Assembly: GCA_025384855.1 (NCBI GenBank)
Contig: JALAHT010000002.1
Coordinates: 1-64,000 of the forward strand
DNA length: 64,000 bases
Source: Luteirhabdus salina
GTDB taxonomy: Bacteria; Bacteroidota; Bacteroidia; Flavobacteriales; Flavobacteriaceae
Reading direction: 5' to 3'
A program made the translations under genes and the position numbers. Below, piece after piece: positions 54,654-63,360 of the stretch. Numbering within the stretch: the stretch's first letter is position 1; each line of letters begins with the position of its first letter. Under the pieces are notes generated by a model that was not told where the DNA came from, made no database searches, and was given only the letters and a program-made list of their open reading frames with translations.

Positions 54654-55638
54654 ACAACAGAACGACGAGCTTCACTTTAATAATCGCATTCCACTACAGG
54701 AGCTACAGGAAACCGCCGATAAGATTAAGGCCGAACTGCGAAAGGTAATCGTAGGGCAGGATGAATTTATAGAATTGCTTATCGTAAGCCTACTCGCCAA
54801 CGGTCATGTGTTAATTGAAGGTGTGCCCGGAATCGCCAAGACGATTACCGCTAAATTATTTGCCAAGACGCTCCATACCGACTTCAGCCGGATTCAGTTC
54901 ACGCCCGACTTGATGCCGAGTGACGTACTGGGAACTTCTGTTTTGAACATGAAAACATCAGACTTCGAGTTCAAGAAAGGACCTATCTTTTCCAACATCA
55001 TTCTTATTGATGAAATCAACCGTGCGCCAGCGAAGACACAAGCGGCACTATTTGAAGTCATGGAGGAACGCCAAATTACCTTAGACGGCACCGAGCACAC
55101 CATGGAATATCCGTTTATGGTTTTGGCTACGCAAAACCCGGTAGAACAAGAAGGAACCTATGCCCTACCCGAAGCCCAATTAGACCGTTTTTTATTCAAG
55201 ATCAAGGTGGGCTATCCGAATTTAGAGGAAGAAGTCAGTATTCTTAAGACCCATCACGACCGTAAACTGGAATTACCCCAAGATGAAATTTCTGCAGTGC
55301 TGACACCCGATTCCTTGAAAACATTCCGAAATCAGGTGCAGGAAGTATTAATCGAGGATAAGATTTTTAACTATATCGCACAATTGGTCGATAAAACCCG
55401 AAATCACCCGCATCTGTACCTAGGAGGTTCGCCGAGGGCTTCATTGGCTATCATGAATACTGCAAAAGCCTTTGCGGCGATTCAGGGACGCGATTTTGTG
55501 ACGCCCGAGGATGTAAAACGGGCATTGGCGCCAGTGCTTCGCCATCGAATCATCCTTTCCCCTGAACGCGAAATGGAAGGCATGACCCCAGAAACGGTTA
55601 TCGATATGATTTCTCAATCTATTGAAATCCCGCGCTAA
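54640..55638 (+). CDS. MoxR-family AAA ATPase
   Basis: The protein has 332 residues. Walker A is 'IEGVPGIAKTITAKLF', Walker B 'IILIDEINRAPAKTQAALFE', sensor 1 'MVLATQNPVEQEGTY' and the lid has 'GGSPRASLAIMNTAKA' near 260. The family is a chaperone-like ATPase that acts with neighbouring von Willebrand-type or DUF58 proteins. It overlaps DUF4350 by 14 bases and ends directly before the DUF58 gene, so the two are co-expressed. Confidence 0.95.
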   Translation: MENPEQQNDELHFNNRIPLQELQETADKIKAELRKVIVGQDEFIELLIVSLLANGHVLIEGVPGIAKTITAKLFAKTLHTDFSRIQFTPDLMPSDVLGTSVLNMKTSDFEFKKGPIFSNIILIDEINRAPAKTQAALFEVMEERQITLDGTEHTMEYPFMVLATQNPVEQEGTYALPEAQLDRFLFKIKVGYPNLEEEVSILKTHHDRKLELPQDEISAVLTPDSLKTFRNQVQEVLIEDKIFNYIAQLVDKTRNHPHLYLGGSPRASLAIMNTAKAFAAIQGRDFVTPEDVKRALAPVLRHRIILSPEREMEGMTPETVIDMISQSIEIPR

Positions 55639-56970
55639 GTGATCAAATTCCTAAAATCCATATATCTCACGCCACGGTTCTTTTACGCCTTAACAGCAAT
55701 CTCCATTTTGTTTTTGCTATCGTATTGGTTCCCGTCACTCTATGGCATTACCTGGTTATTGGTTTTAGGACTCGTTCTATTGCTCCTTTTTGAAAGTATC
55801 ATGCTGTATGCATCGAAAGGATTGACGGGCGAAAGAAGGCTTCCTGATCGATTTTCGAACAGCGACGTGAATCCGGTTTCGATATCCCTTCAGAATAGCT
55901 ACGCTTTTAACTTACATATTTCGATTATTGATGAATTACCGGTTCAGTTTCAGAAGAGAGATTTTTGGATGCAAACGAAAGTGCCTGGGAAATCAAGAAG
56001 TACGATGGAGTACGATGTTCGCCCGGTAGATCGCGGCGAATATGTCTTCGGAAAGCTAAACTGTTATGTCACATCGGCTATTGGTTTACTGCGGAGGCGT
56101 TTCACTTTCAACAATGAACAAATGGTGAAGGTGTACCCTTCTTTCATCCAGATGAAGAAATACGACTTCCTTGCCATCGATAATCGACTGTCGCATATAG
56201 GATTGAAGAAAATTCGTCGGATTGGTCACACCATGGAATTCGAGCAGATTAAGGACTATGTGTTGGGCGATGATGTGCGAACCGTAAACTGGAAGGCTAC
56301 GGCAAAGCGCGGGCAGCTGATGGTGAATCAGTATCAAGATGAAAAGATGCAGCCCATCTATTCCATTATCGATACCAGCCGTGTGATGAAGATGCCGTTT
56401 AATGGATTGAAGCTATTGGATTATGCGATAAACAGCACGTTGGCATTCAGCAATATCGCGCTGAAGAAAGGCGATAAGGTGGGTATGGTCGATTTTTCAA
56501 ATGAATTAGGGCAGTTGCTACCTGCAGAATCGCGCAAAACGCATTTGAATCGTTTGCTGGAAACGTTGTATAATATTGAAACCCTGTTTAAGGATGCCGA
56601 TTACGGTATTTTACAAGCCTTGGTGCGACGAAAAATTACGCACCGCAGTTTATTGATGTTGTACACCAATTTCGAGCATATTTCTGCCTTGCACCGACAG
56701 CTACCCTATTTAAAGGCCATTGCGAAGAAACATGTGTTGGTAGTGGTCTTTTTCGAGAACACGGAATTACGTGAATTAGCGGAAGAGAAAGCCGAATCGA
56801 TTTCAGAGATATTCGATCAGACCATCGCGCAGCAATTTCAGTTCGATAAGAAGGTGATGGTCCGGGAACTAAAGCAACATGGTATTCAAACCGTTTTGAC
56901 AGCACCGGAGGATTTAACGGTGAATACCATCAACAAATATCTTGAAATTAAGGCAAAGGGATTGTTATAA
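55639..56970 (+). CDS. DUF58 domain-containing protein
   Basis: The protein has 443 residues and a GTG start immediately after the MoxR stop. Two N-terminal membrane segments (about 15-32 and 34-55) come first. The DUF58 core has 'EFEQIKDYVLGDDVRTVNWK' and 'ATAKRGQLMVNQYQDEK', followed by a von Willebrand A-like domain beginning 'PIYSIIDTSRVMKM', with a partial metal site. It is the last gene of the operon and presumably MoxR's partner. Confidence 0.93.
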   Translation: MIKFLKSIYLTPRFFYALTAISILFLLSYWFPSLYGITWLLVLGLVLLLLFESIMLYASKGLTGERRLPDRFSNSDVNPVSISLQNSYAFNLHISIIDELPVQFQKRDFWMQTKVPGKSRSTMEYDVRPVDRGEYVFGKLNCYVTSAIGLLRRRFTFNNEQMVKVYPSFIQMKKYDFLAIDNRLSHIGLKKIRRIGHTMEFEQIKDYVLGDDVRTVNWKATAKRGQLMVNQYQDEKMQPIYSIIDTSRVMKMPFNGLKLLDYAINSTLAFSNIALKKGDKVGMVDFSNELGQLLPAESRKTHLNRLLETLYNIETLFKDADYGILQALVRRKITHRSLLMLYTNFEHISALHRQLPYLKAIAKKHVLVVVFFENTELRELAEEKAESISEIFDQTIAQQFQFDKKVMVRELKQHGIQTVLTAPEDLTVNTINKYLEIKAKGLL

Positions 56971-57064
56971 CAGTTCATCGCCATAAAACTACAATTCGGT
57001 ATTTTTCAATTTCAAAACAGCTTAGAGCGCTTCATATTTGTATCAGAAATCAAAACCAAACGAT

Positions 57065-57487
57065 ATGAAAACGATTCTTCTTACCCTTACGATTGCCCTA
57101 AGCAGCTTACTACTTAACGCTCAAACAGAAACCACCGATGCTGGAACCACCATTGAAGTAAGTGTCCCTGTACCCAGTGACAAAGGAAATGTAGTGTTTG
57201 CTCTCTATGATGAGGCTTCATTTATGAAAGAGCCATTAGTTGGATTAACCAGCGACATAGTAGACGGAAAGGCTACCGCCACTTTTGAAAATATTACCCC
57301 GGGTACTTATGCCGTGATACTTTTTCATGATAAAAATGAAAACAAGAAAATGGATTTCGAACCCAACGGAATGCCCAAAGAAATGTATGGAGTATCCAAT
57401 AACGTAATGAGTATGGGACCACCACAATTCTCAGATGCCAAGTTTGAGGTAGCTGACGACCCCATAACGCTAGATATCAGAATGTAA
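57065..57487 (+). CDS. secreted DUF2141 domain protein
   Basis: The protein has 140 residues from the ATG at 57065, where a signal peptide starts (MKTILLTLTIALSSLLLNAQ). The DUF2141 strands are 'GNVVFALYDEASFM', 'FENITPGTYAVILFHDKNEN' and 'NGMPKEMYGVSNN', all standard for the family. It is probably periplasmic or secreted; ligand unknown. It is a single gene followed by a strong terminator. Confidence 0.9.
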   Translation: MKTILLTLTIALSSLLLNAQTETTDAGTTIEVSVPVPSDKGNVVFALYDEASFMKEPLVGLTSDIVDGKATATFENITPGTYAVILFHDKNENKKMDFEPNGMPKEMYGVSNNVMSMGPPQFSDAKFEVADDPITLDIRM

Positions 57488-57511
57488 CGAAACTCATCAA
57501 TCAAAAAAAGT

Positions 57512-57540
57512 AGCCTGTTCGTATCGGACAGGCTTTTTTT
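57512..57540 (+). terminator. terminator of the DUF2141 gene
   Basis: AGCCTGTTCG (57512-57521) pairs with CGGACAGGCT (57525-57534) across a three-base loop with one G-U pair, followed by a T run. Confidence 0.8.
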
Positions 57541-57598
57541 GTTATAAGAAATAACAGTTTATTATGACAATCATCATAAATTTTCTCAATAGCAATAG

Positions 57599-57606
57599 TA
57601 TCTTTG
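57599..57606 (+). promoter_or_regulatory. possible oxyR -7 box
   Basis: TATCTTTG fits TAnnTTTG and stands 18 bases before the oxyR ATG. No good -33 element is seen at the expected distance, so the call is weak. Confidence 0.3.
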
Positions 57607-57624
57607 TGGCAAACAACCAAAAAA

Positions 57625-58560
57625 ATGACCATTACCCAATTAAAATATGTGTTAGCCGTGGCTGAATTTCAGAATTTTACCAAGGCTGCCAAGCGGTCCT
57701 TTGTTACTCAACCTACGCTTAGTATGCAGATACAGAAGTTGGAAGACGAATTGGATATCAAGATTTTCGACCGTGCCAAAAAGCCTATCGAGCTTACTTC
57801 CGTAGGTAAGAAAATTGTCCAACAAGCGCGCAGCATCGTAAACGAAGCCAATCGGATGCAGGATGTTGTAGACCAGGAGAAAGGATTTATCGGGGGAGAG
57901 TTTAAGCTAGGGATCATCCCGACCATCATGCCGACATTACTTCCGATGTTTTTGAAAACATTTTCGAATCGCTATCCTAAGGTTCAGTTGAAGATAGAGG
58001 AACTCACCACGGAGGAAATCATAGAGAAACTTCAGGAAAACCATTTGGATGCCGCGATTGCAGCAACGCCATTGGGCCATGAAAAGTTAAAGGAACGTCC
58101 GTTGTATTACGAACCCTTCGTAGGGTATATCCCTCCTAGCCATCGCCTTTCTCAAAAAAAGAAGATTACCAGTGCCGATTTGGATATCGACGATATACTG
58201 TTGTTGGAAGACGGGCATTGCTTTCGCGATGGGGTTATTAATCTGTGTAAGACCGCAAAACTAAGTGGAACTGATACGTTTCAGTTGGAAAGTGGAAGTT
58301 TCGAAACCCTTGTGAAGTTGAGCAATGAAGGTTTAGGAATGACGCTTCTACCCTATTTGCATACCATGGACCTATCGGAAGAATACAAAGAGAATCTCCG
58401 CTATTTCGAAGAACCTTCCCCAGCTCGTGAAGTAAGCTTGTTGTATCATGATAGTGAATTGAAAAAGCAGATCGTAACCGCACTCCATGATGTTATACGA
58501 GGTGTGGTGAAAGGAGCGATTGCCTTTCAGGATGTGAAGATCATTTCGCCTACGAAATAA
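57625..58560 (+). CDS. oxyR: hydrogen peroxide sensor OxyR
   Basis: The protein has 311 residues from the ATG at 57625 (MTITQLKYVLAVAEFQNFTK), the usual LysR-type start. The helix-turn-helix covers about 18-40 ('AAKRSFVTQPTLSMQIQKLE'). The effector domain has 'LLLEDGHCFRDGVINLC', with cysteines at residues 199 and 208, the same positions as the disulfide pair of E. coli OxyR. Oxidation by peroxide should form the disulfide and switch on genes such as katG, which lies at 25237-27489 and is not adjacent. Confidence 0.95.
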   Translation: MTITQLKYVLAVAEFQNFTKAAKRSFVTQPTLSMQIQKLEDELDIKIFDRAKKPIELTSVGKKIVQQARSIVNEANRMQDVVDQEKGFIGGEFKLGIIPTIMPTLLPMFLKTFSNRYPKVQLKIEELTTEEIIEKLQENHLDAAIAATPLGHEKLKERPLYYEPFVGYIPPSHRLSQKKKITSADLDIDDILLLEDGHCFRDGVINLCKTAKLSGTDTFQLESGSFETLVKLSNEGLGMTLLPYLHTMDLSEEYKENLRYFEEPSPAREVSLLYHDSELKKQIVTALHDVIRGVVKGAIAFQDVKIISPTK

Positions 58561-58603
58561 TAGATGTAGGTGGCTTCGAGAACTTCAGCCAACCATATCC
58601 ATT

Positions 58604-58633
58604 AAAAAAGCCCCGATTTCTCGGGGCTTTTTT
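58604..58633. terminator. bidirectional terminator after oxyR
   Basis: GCCCCGA (58610-58616) pairs with TCGGGGC (58621-58627) around TTTC, flanked by six A on the left and six T on the right. It serves oxyR and the convergent small gene at 58635. Confidence 0.85.
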
Positions 58634-58634
58634 A

Positions 58635-58832
58635 TTATGATTTAAGATAAATTAAACATTGATTTAGTTTGGGGTTCTGCTGAATCAGTGAATCTACATA
58701 CACCTTAAGCTCCTCAATTTCATAAGGAAGTAATCTTTTTAAGGCTTTCTGTAATTCCTTGCAGAACAAATTTACATCAAAACTCACTTTCGCGAGTACG
58801 GCTTTGGTGTAATCAAACATTGCTCTAGCCAT
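58635..58832 (-). CDS. small conserved-looking helical protein
   Basis: The protein has 65 residues, predicted all-helical: 'MARAMFDYTKAVLAKVSFD', then 'LFCKELQKALKRLLPYEIEEL'. Similar small proteins are frequent in Flavobacteriaceae, from memory. No domain name is recognised. It ends against the oxyR terminator. Confidence 0.6.
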   Translation of the reverse strand: MARAMFDYTKAVLAKVSFDVNLFCKELQKALKRLLPYEIEELKVYVDSLIQQNPKLNQCLIYLKS

Positions 58833-58956
58833 AGGTAAACAGGTATTAATCAGGTTACGTAGTTTTCAAACTATAGGCTATTGGTTTTTTATGTTAGCTC
58901 CCTCAATATAATAAAAAATATTCTAAAAAATTGGGGCTGTTGATAATTTGTAACTG

Positions 58957-59757
58957 TTAAAATCGGTTATCGCCATCCAACAGATCGCCCAAGCCCCCGA
59001 GAATGCTTCCTTCACCTTTATCCTTACCTCCACCTCTTGGTGCAGACGCCCAAACACGCTTCGCCAAACGGCTAAAGGGTAAGGATTGGATGTACACTGT
59101 CCCGGGTCCGGTAAGCGTCGCGAAGAAGATTCCTTCCCCACCAAATACAGCGTTCTTGATACCACCCACAAACTCGATATCGTAATCGACCGTGCTATCA
59201 AAGCCGATGATACATCCTGTATCTACGCGAAGGCGTTCCCCAGGTTTCAGTTCCCGTTTCAGGGTCGTTCCACCAGCATGTACGAAAGCCATTCCGAAGC
59301 CTTCCAGTTTCTGCATGATAAATCCTTCCCCACCGAAAAAGCCACGTCCGAGTTTCCGAGAAAACTCAATCCCAATCGATACCCCTTTGGCGGCGCAGAG
59401 AAACGCATCCTTTTGGCAGATGAACTTTCCGTTAAAGCGTTCTAAATCCAACGCAATAATTTTCCCAGGATAGGGTGAAGCAAAGCTAACATCCTGTCGT
59501 TCGGGATGTGTATTGTAAAAGGCAGTCATAAAAAGACTTTCACCAGTTAGCAAGCGCTTTCCAGCGCCAAATATCTTTCCTAAGACTCCTTTGTCCTTAG
59601 CCGAGCCATCACCAAAAATGGTTTCCATCTTAATGCCTTGGTCCATGGTCATAAAGCTTCCCGCTTCTGCTACCACCCCTTCATTCTGATCGAGGGTAAT
59701 GGAAACGTATTGCATTTCTTCGCCGTGGATAGCGTAATCTATTTCGTGTGCTTTCAT
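58957..59757 (-). CDS. AIM24/TIGR00266 family protein
   Basis: The protein has 266 residues. 'VAEAGSFMTMDQGIKMETIF', 'GESLFMTAFYNTHPERQDV', 'GFFGGEGFIMQKLEG' and 'FGGEGIFFATLTGPGTVYIQ' are the segments of the AIM24-like beta-helix family TIGR00266. The cytoplasmic protein has no known activity. The last 40 residues are Gly-rich ('RGGGKDKGEGSILGGLGDLL'). Confidence 0.9.
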   Translation of the reverse strand: MKAHEIDYAIHGEEMQYVSITLDQNEGVVAEAGSFMTMDQGIKMETIFGDGSAKDKGVLGKIFGAGKRLLTGESLFMTAFYNTHPERQDVSFASPYPGKIIALDLERFNGKFICQKDAFLCAAKGVSIGIEFSRKLGRGFFGGEGFIMQKLEGFGMAFVHAGGTTLKRELKPGERLRVDTGCIIGFDSTVDYDIEFVGGIKNAVFGGEGIFFATLTGPGTVYIQSLPFSRLAKRVWASAPRGGGKDKGEGSILGGLGDLLDGDNRF

Positions 59758-59798
59758 TTGTGAGGTTTATTATATCAGTAGTGGATTTTTAAAATATG

Positions 59799-60941
59799 TT
59801 ACGGTGTTTTCACAACCTTCCCTTCTTTCCAAACGGCTTCAATGGTATATAGATGCTCCATGTCTTCTAGTGGATTTTCATTCAACAACACCATATCAGC
59901 TTTATAGCCTGGCTTCAAAAACCCCAGCTTCGGAAGGTCAAAATGTATCGCCGGCAGTGAAGTTGCGCTTTTCAACACATCAATACTCGATAGTCCTGCT
60001 TCTTTTAGTAGTTTCATTTCTTCATAAATATCGCTACCGTAGTTGATTCGCGCATTCGGAGGATCGGTCCCTGCTAAAATAGGAACCCCAGCTTCGTATG
60101 CCTTCAACACTTCACCCAACAATTCTTCTTTCGATAAACGTGAAACATCTTCCATTGAGGTATTGTTTTCGAAAATTCGAATGACCGTCAGTAAGGTTGG
60201 AACCATGAAGAATTCTGACCGATCTGCCAGCGCTTTCAACTTTTTCGCCTCAAAAGGTTTGTCCCACCAAACATGAACCAAACCGTCAGCACCAAAGGAG
60301 AGTACTTGTTCAGCATTTTCCATTTGGGAGACATGTACCACCGCATTGAGATTCTTTGCATGAGCCGATTTTATGAGCGCTTCAACAGTTTCAGGTTTTA
60401 GACTTGGTCGGAGCGACTCAACAATTATCTTTAGGTAATGTGCGCCAGCCTTTATTCTATCTGCTACAAATTCGTCGGCTTCTTCGGGTTCGGTAAGGGT
60501 TGGCGTTGTAAAACCGTATTGCGTTCCATGTCCGTTCGGAACGGTTGCTGCGGCACCGGCAAACCAATAACGCGCATAGTTTGTGGAGTCGAGAAATCGC
60601 TTCCGCATCGATTGCTGATACTGTTCCACTCCGTGCATATCCAAAACATTCAACACCCCAGCTTTGGCAGCTTCCACCAAGTTACCCGCCATCCATGCAT
60701 GTACATGGCTATTGGTCATTCCTGGCATTAGGAACTTTCCGGAGCCATCAATTATGTCGCCATCGAATTTCAAATCTGCTGTCACGTTGCTCACTTCACC
60801 ATCTTTAACTAAAATCGAAGTATTCTGGATAACATTTTCACCATCGAAAACGGTAATATTTTCAATTAAAAAATCTTGGGCATATCCTTTAATATGTAGC
60901 AACAGCATTAAAAGTATTGGTAGGTATTTCAAAAATCGCAT
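59799..60941 (-). CDS. secreted amidohydrolase
   Basis: The protein has 380 residues with a signal peptide of about 20. The metal site shows HxH in 'MPGMTNSHVHAWMAG', 'LNAVVHVSQMENAEQVLSFG' and the Asp in 'PILAGTDPPNARINYGSDIY'. It belongs to the imidazolonepropionase-like or dipeptidase-like part of the superfamily; the substrate is not shown. Its start overlaps the stop of the 2TM gene upstream by one base, so it is the last gene of that operon. Confidence 0.87.
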   Translation of the reverse strand: MRFLKYLPILLMLLLHIKGYAQDFLIENITVFDGENVIQNTSILVKDGEVSNVTADLKFDGDIIDGSGKFLMPGMTNSHVHAWMAGNLVEAAKAGVLNVLDMHGVEQYQQSMRKRFLDSTNYARYWFAGAAATVPNGHGTQYGFTTPTLTEPEEADEFVADRIKAGAHYLKIIVESLRPSLKPETVEALIKSAHAKNLNAVVHVSQMENAEQVLSFGADGLVHVWWDKPFEAKKLKALADRSEFFMVPTLLTVIRIFENNTSMEDVSRLSKEELLGEVLKAYEAGVPILAGTDPPNARINYGSDIYEEMKLLKEAGLSSIDVLKSATSLPAIHFDLPKLGFLKPGYKADMVLLNENPLEDMEHLYTIEAVWKEGKVVKTP

Positions 60942-61306
60942 TAGTCTCTATTTTGAATCGATTGATAGTTGTTTTCCTCCTCATCCAACAATTCCTTTAT
61001 CTTGCGCTCTTCCCATTTACGGAAAAACGGCACCTTTCCATTCGACACGTTATACCAATGGATCAAGATGGCAATCCCCCAAATAGCCCAAGTGAAGATA
61101 TAGCTCCAAAGTACCCAGTTTTTAAATTCCGGTCCCAGTTTTTCTACTTGTGGTAAATTGAGCACGATAATCGCTCCGATGATGGCAAGTACTGAAAGGA
61201 TGATATACACTGTGAGATGGGCATAAAACTCTTTCAATGCCTTCAGCTTTTTTGAAGCTTTCCTGTAGTTTTCTTCGGTTGTTTTCATGGTTGCTGTTAT
61301 TCCCAA
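60941..61306 (-). CDS. 2TM domain-containing protein
   Basis: The protein has 121 residues. A basic helix (about 8-30, 'ENYRKASKKLKALKEFYAH') precedes two transmembrane segments (33-53 and 68-86), then 'KVPFFRKWEERKIKELLDEE'. This is the 2TM architecture. It overlaps the next 2TM gene by ten bases. The copy keeps 'W..RKIKE.....' but has lost the 'NP.LGKDW' part of its relatives. Confidence 0.9.
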   Translation of the reverse strand: MGITATMKTTEENYRKASKKLKALKEFYAHLTVYIILSVLAIIGAIIVLNLPQVEKLGPEFKNWVLWSYIFTWAIWGIAILIHWYNVSNGKVPFFRKWEERKIKELLDEEENNYQSIQNRD

Positions 61307-61602
61307 CGTGATTTGTTTTCCTCTTCTTCCATAAACTCCTTCATTTTACGGTCTTCCCAATCCTTTCCAAGAATAGGATTCCAGTTGAAGGCTTTACCGG
61401 CTTGAAAGATAAGTCCGATCCCCCATCCGAAGGCAGCCCATAAAAACCACATATAGCTCCATTCGTTTGTGTAGTAGTTCAATGCTGCTAAAAAGCCTAT
61501 AAAGATAAAGTACATGATAAGGCTGGTGTAGAACTTCTTGATATGCTCCACTCTTTCCTTTGCCTTAAAATACTTGCTAGAATTTTTGTCCATATTATCC
61601 AT
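61297..61602 (-). CDS. 2TM domain-containing protein
   Basis: The protein has 101 residues. The layout is a basic helix 'KYFKAKERVEHIKKFYTSLI', two transmembrane segments and the end 'NWNPILGKDWEDRKMKEFME'. It is one of four copies of this domain in the operon, including the kinase. Start and end overlap or nearly abut neighbours on the same strand. Confidence 0.9.
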   Translation of the reverse strand: MDNMDKNSSKYFKAKERVEHIKKFYTSLIMYFIFIGFLAALNYYTNEWSYMWFLWAAFGWGIGLIFQAGKAFNWNPILGKDWEDRKMKEFMEEEENKSRWE

Positions 61603-61641
61603 GACGTTGGTTTTTCTAATTGATTATTGGATTTCCTTAAG

Positions 61642-61923
61642 TTACGAATCTTCCCGCATAAATTCCTCGATCTTTCTCTTTTCCCAATCCTTTCCGAAGA
61701 ATGGGTTCCATTCGTAGGTGTCGGCCGCATGACCCATAACTCCCAAGCCCCAACCAATGATAGGGAATAGTGCCCAAGGGAAGCTGGTATTCGATACATA
61801 ATTCAGCCAAAGGAAGACTGGGATAAAGAGTAAATAGATACTCAAATGCCAATAAAATCCCTTTAGTTTTTCAACACGCTGCTTGGCGTATTCATACTTG
61901 TTTTGTGGTGAAGAATAATTCAT
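61642..61923 (-). CDS. 2TM domain-containing protein
   Basis: The protein has 93 residues from the ATG at 61923, chosen because the family's basic helix starts there (MNYSSPQNKYEYAKQRVEKL); the frame is open 12 codons further. Two transmembrane segments and the end 'EWNPFFGKDWEKRKIEEFMR' follow. It closely resembles the C-terminal 90 residues of the adjacent kinase. Confidence 0.9.
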   Translation of the reverse strand: MNYSSPQNKYEYAKQRVEKLKGFYWHLSIYLLFIPVFLWLNYVSNTSFPWALFPIIGWGLGVMGHAADTYEWNPFFGKDWEKRKIEEFMREDS

Positions 61924-62022
61924 GACTAGTAGTTTTAAATGATGGTATAAAAGTACCAAGCAGGTTGCCTCTTTTCAACTAAAAACTACCGAACCGTAGT
62001 TTTGGAGCGATGAACCGTAAGA

Positions 62023-63360
62023 TTACTCGTCCTTATTCATCAATTCCCGAATCTTGCGCTCTTCCCAGTCCTTACCCAGGAAAGGGTTCCAGTTGAACAC
62101 CTCGATGGCGTGACCGGCTACTCCTAGTCCCCAACCTCCAATCGGGAACATCGCCCATGGAAAGCTGGTACCCGATATGTAGTTCAAATAAATAAAAACT
62201 GGAACAAAACATAGGTAAATGGTGAAATGGATGTAGAAGCCCTTCAATTTCTCGACCTTTTCCTTAGCGCGTTCGTAACGTTTCTCTGAGATGAATTCGT
62301 CGGCTCGCGGACGAACAATCGCTTCTTTCGTTAGAAGTGGTAATTGAACCTTAAAATGTGTTCCTTGTTGTCCGACATGTACAGGGCGATTGGTTAACAA
62401 TCCATACCGTTTATGAATGTTTTGAAGGCCGACCCCACTGCTTTCTTTTACCACTTGTTTGGGTTGAAAGTTGTTTTCAATCGTTAATGCGCCATCTTTT
62501 TCGGTAATGGTAATATGGAGCTTTTTTGAAGGTGTTACCTGATTATGTTTCACGGCATTTTCGAGCAGCAATTGTAAGGATAGCGGCACTACTTTCGCTT
62601 CAGGGTTTTCCAAGGTTTCAGGTGGTGAATAAACGATGCTATCCTCGAAGCGCATCTTCAACAGTGACATATACAGGGAGGCAAAACGCAATTCTTCTTC
62701 CAACGTCACCAATTGTTTGTTTTTCTGTTCCAATACATAACGATACACTTTTGAAAGTGAGGTCGTAAACTTCGTGGCGGCATCTGGATTCTCTTCAATT
62801 AAACTTGTCAGTACATTTAAGCTATTAAAAAGAAAATGCGGGTCCAACTGGTTCTTTAAGGCATCGAACTGGGCCGAAGCAGTACCGGCGATGATCTTTT
62901 GTTCCTTAACCTTTCGCTCCTGATTAAATTTATAGTAGTAAAACGCATAGAAAATACTGGCTACGACCATCGAAATGATAAAGGAAACCAAGTAATAGTC
63001 TAAGCGCTGATCGCTTAAGAATTCCATGACCGGTTGACCATAGAAAACGACATCAACCAAAAATCGAAGTAGAAAAATGGCAAGTAATGTGACCGTGATA
63101 TTGCCAAGAATTGCTTTCCAAAGATTCTTGAATTTGAAAATAAGATTCTTATAGCGATCCAAGACATAGAATATGACCACAGCGTTCGCCATATACAAGA
63201 CCACCGAATAGAGCTGATTATACAACAATTTAATCAGGAATTCCTTTCCAGAATCGATGCGATCGCCATTCAGATATTGAATAACACCTAACACAATAAA
63301 AATGAGCAGGCCCACAAAAAAGGCCTTGCCCACTTCCTTAAAAAATCGAGTAACGGTCAT
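62023..63360 (-). CDS. LytS-type histidine kinase fused to a 2TM domain
   Basis: The protein has 445 residues. Four membrane segments lie between about 12 and 142. The kinase core begins at 'LKNQLDPHFLFNSLNVLTS' with phosphate-accepting His175; the ATP site shows 'LLLENAVKHNQV' near 265 and 'SSGVGLQNIHKRYGL' near 310. A further 90 residues form a complete 2TM domain: 'RYERAKEKVEKLKGFYIHFT', two helices and 'NWNPFLGKDWEERKIRELMN'. It overlaps the upstream gene by one base. No LytTR regulator gene adjoins it in this window. Confidence 0.92.
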   Translation of the reverse strand: MTVTRFFKEVGKAFFVGLLIFIVLGVIQYLNGDRIDSGKEFLIKLLYNQLYSVVLYMANAVVIFYVLDRYKNLIFKFKNLWKAILGNITVTLLAIFLLRFLVDVVFYGQPVMEFLSDQRLDYYLVSFIISMVVASIFYAFYYYKFNQERKVKEQKIIAGTASAQFDALKNQLDPHFLFNSLNVLTSLIEENPDAATKFTTSLSKVYRYVLEQKNKQLVTLEEELRFASLYMSLLKMRFEDSIVYSPPETLENPEAKVVPLSLQLLLENAVKHNQVTPSKKLHITITEKDGALTIENNFQPKQVVKESSGVGLQNIHKRYGLLTNRPVHVGQQGTHFKVQLPLLTKEAIVRPRADEFISEKRYERAKEKVEKLKGFYIHFTIYLCFVPVFIYLNYISGTSFPWAMFPIGGWGLGVAGHAIEVFNWNPFLGKDWEERKIRELMNKDE

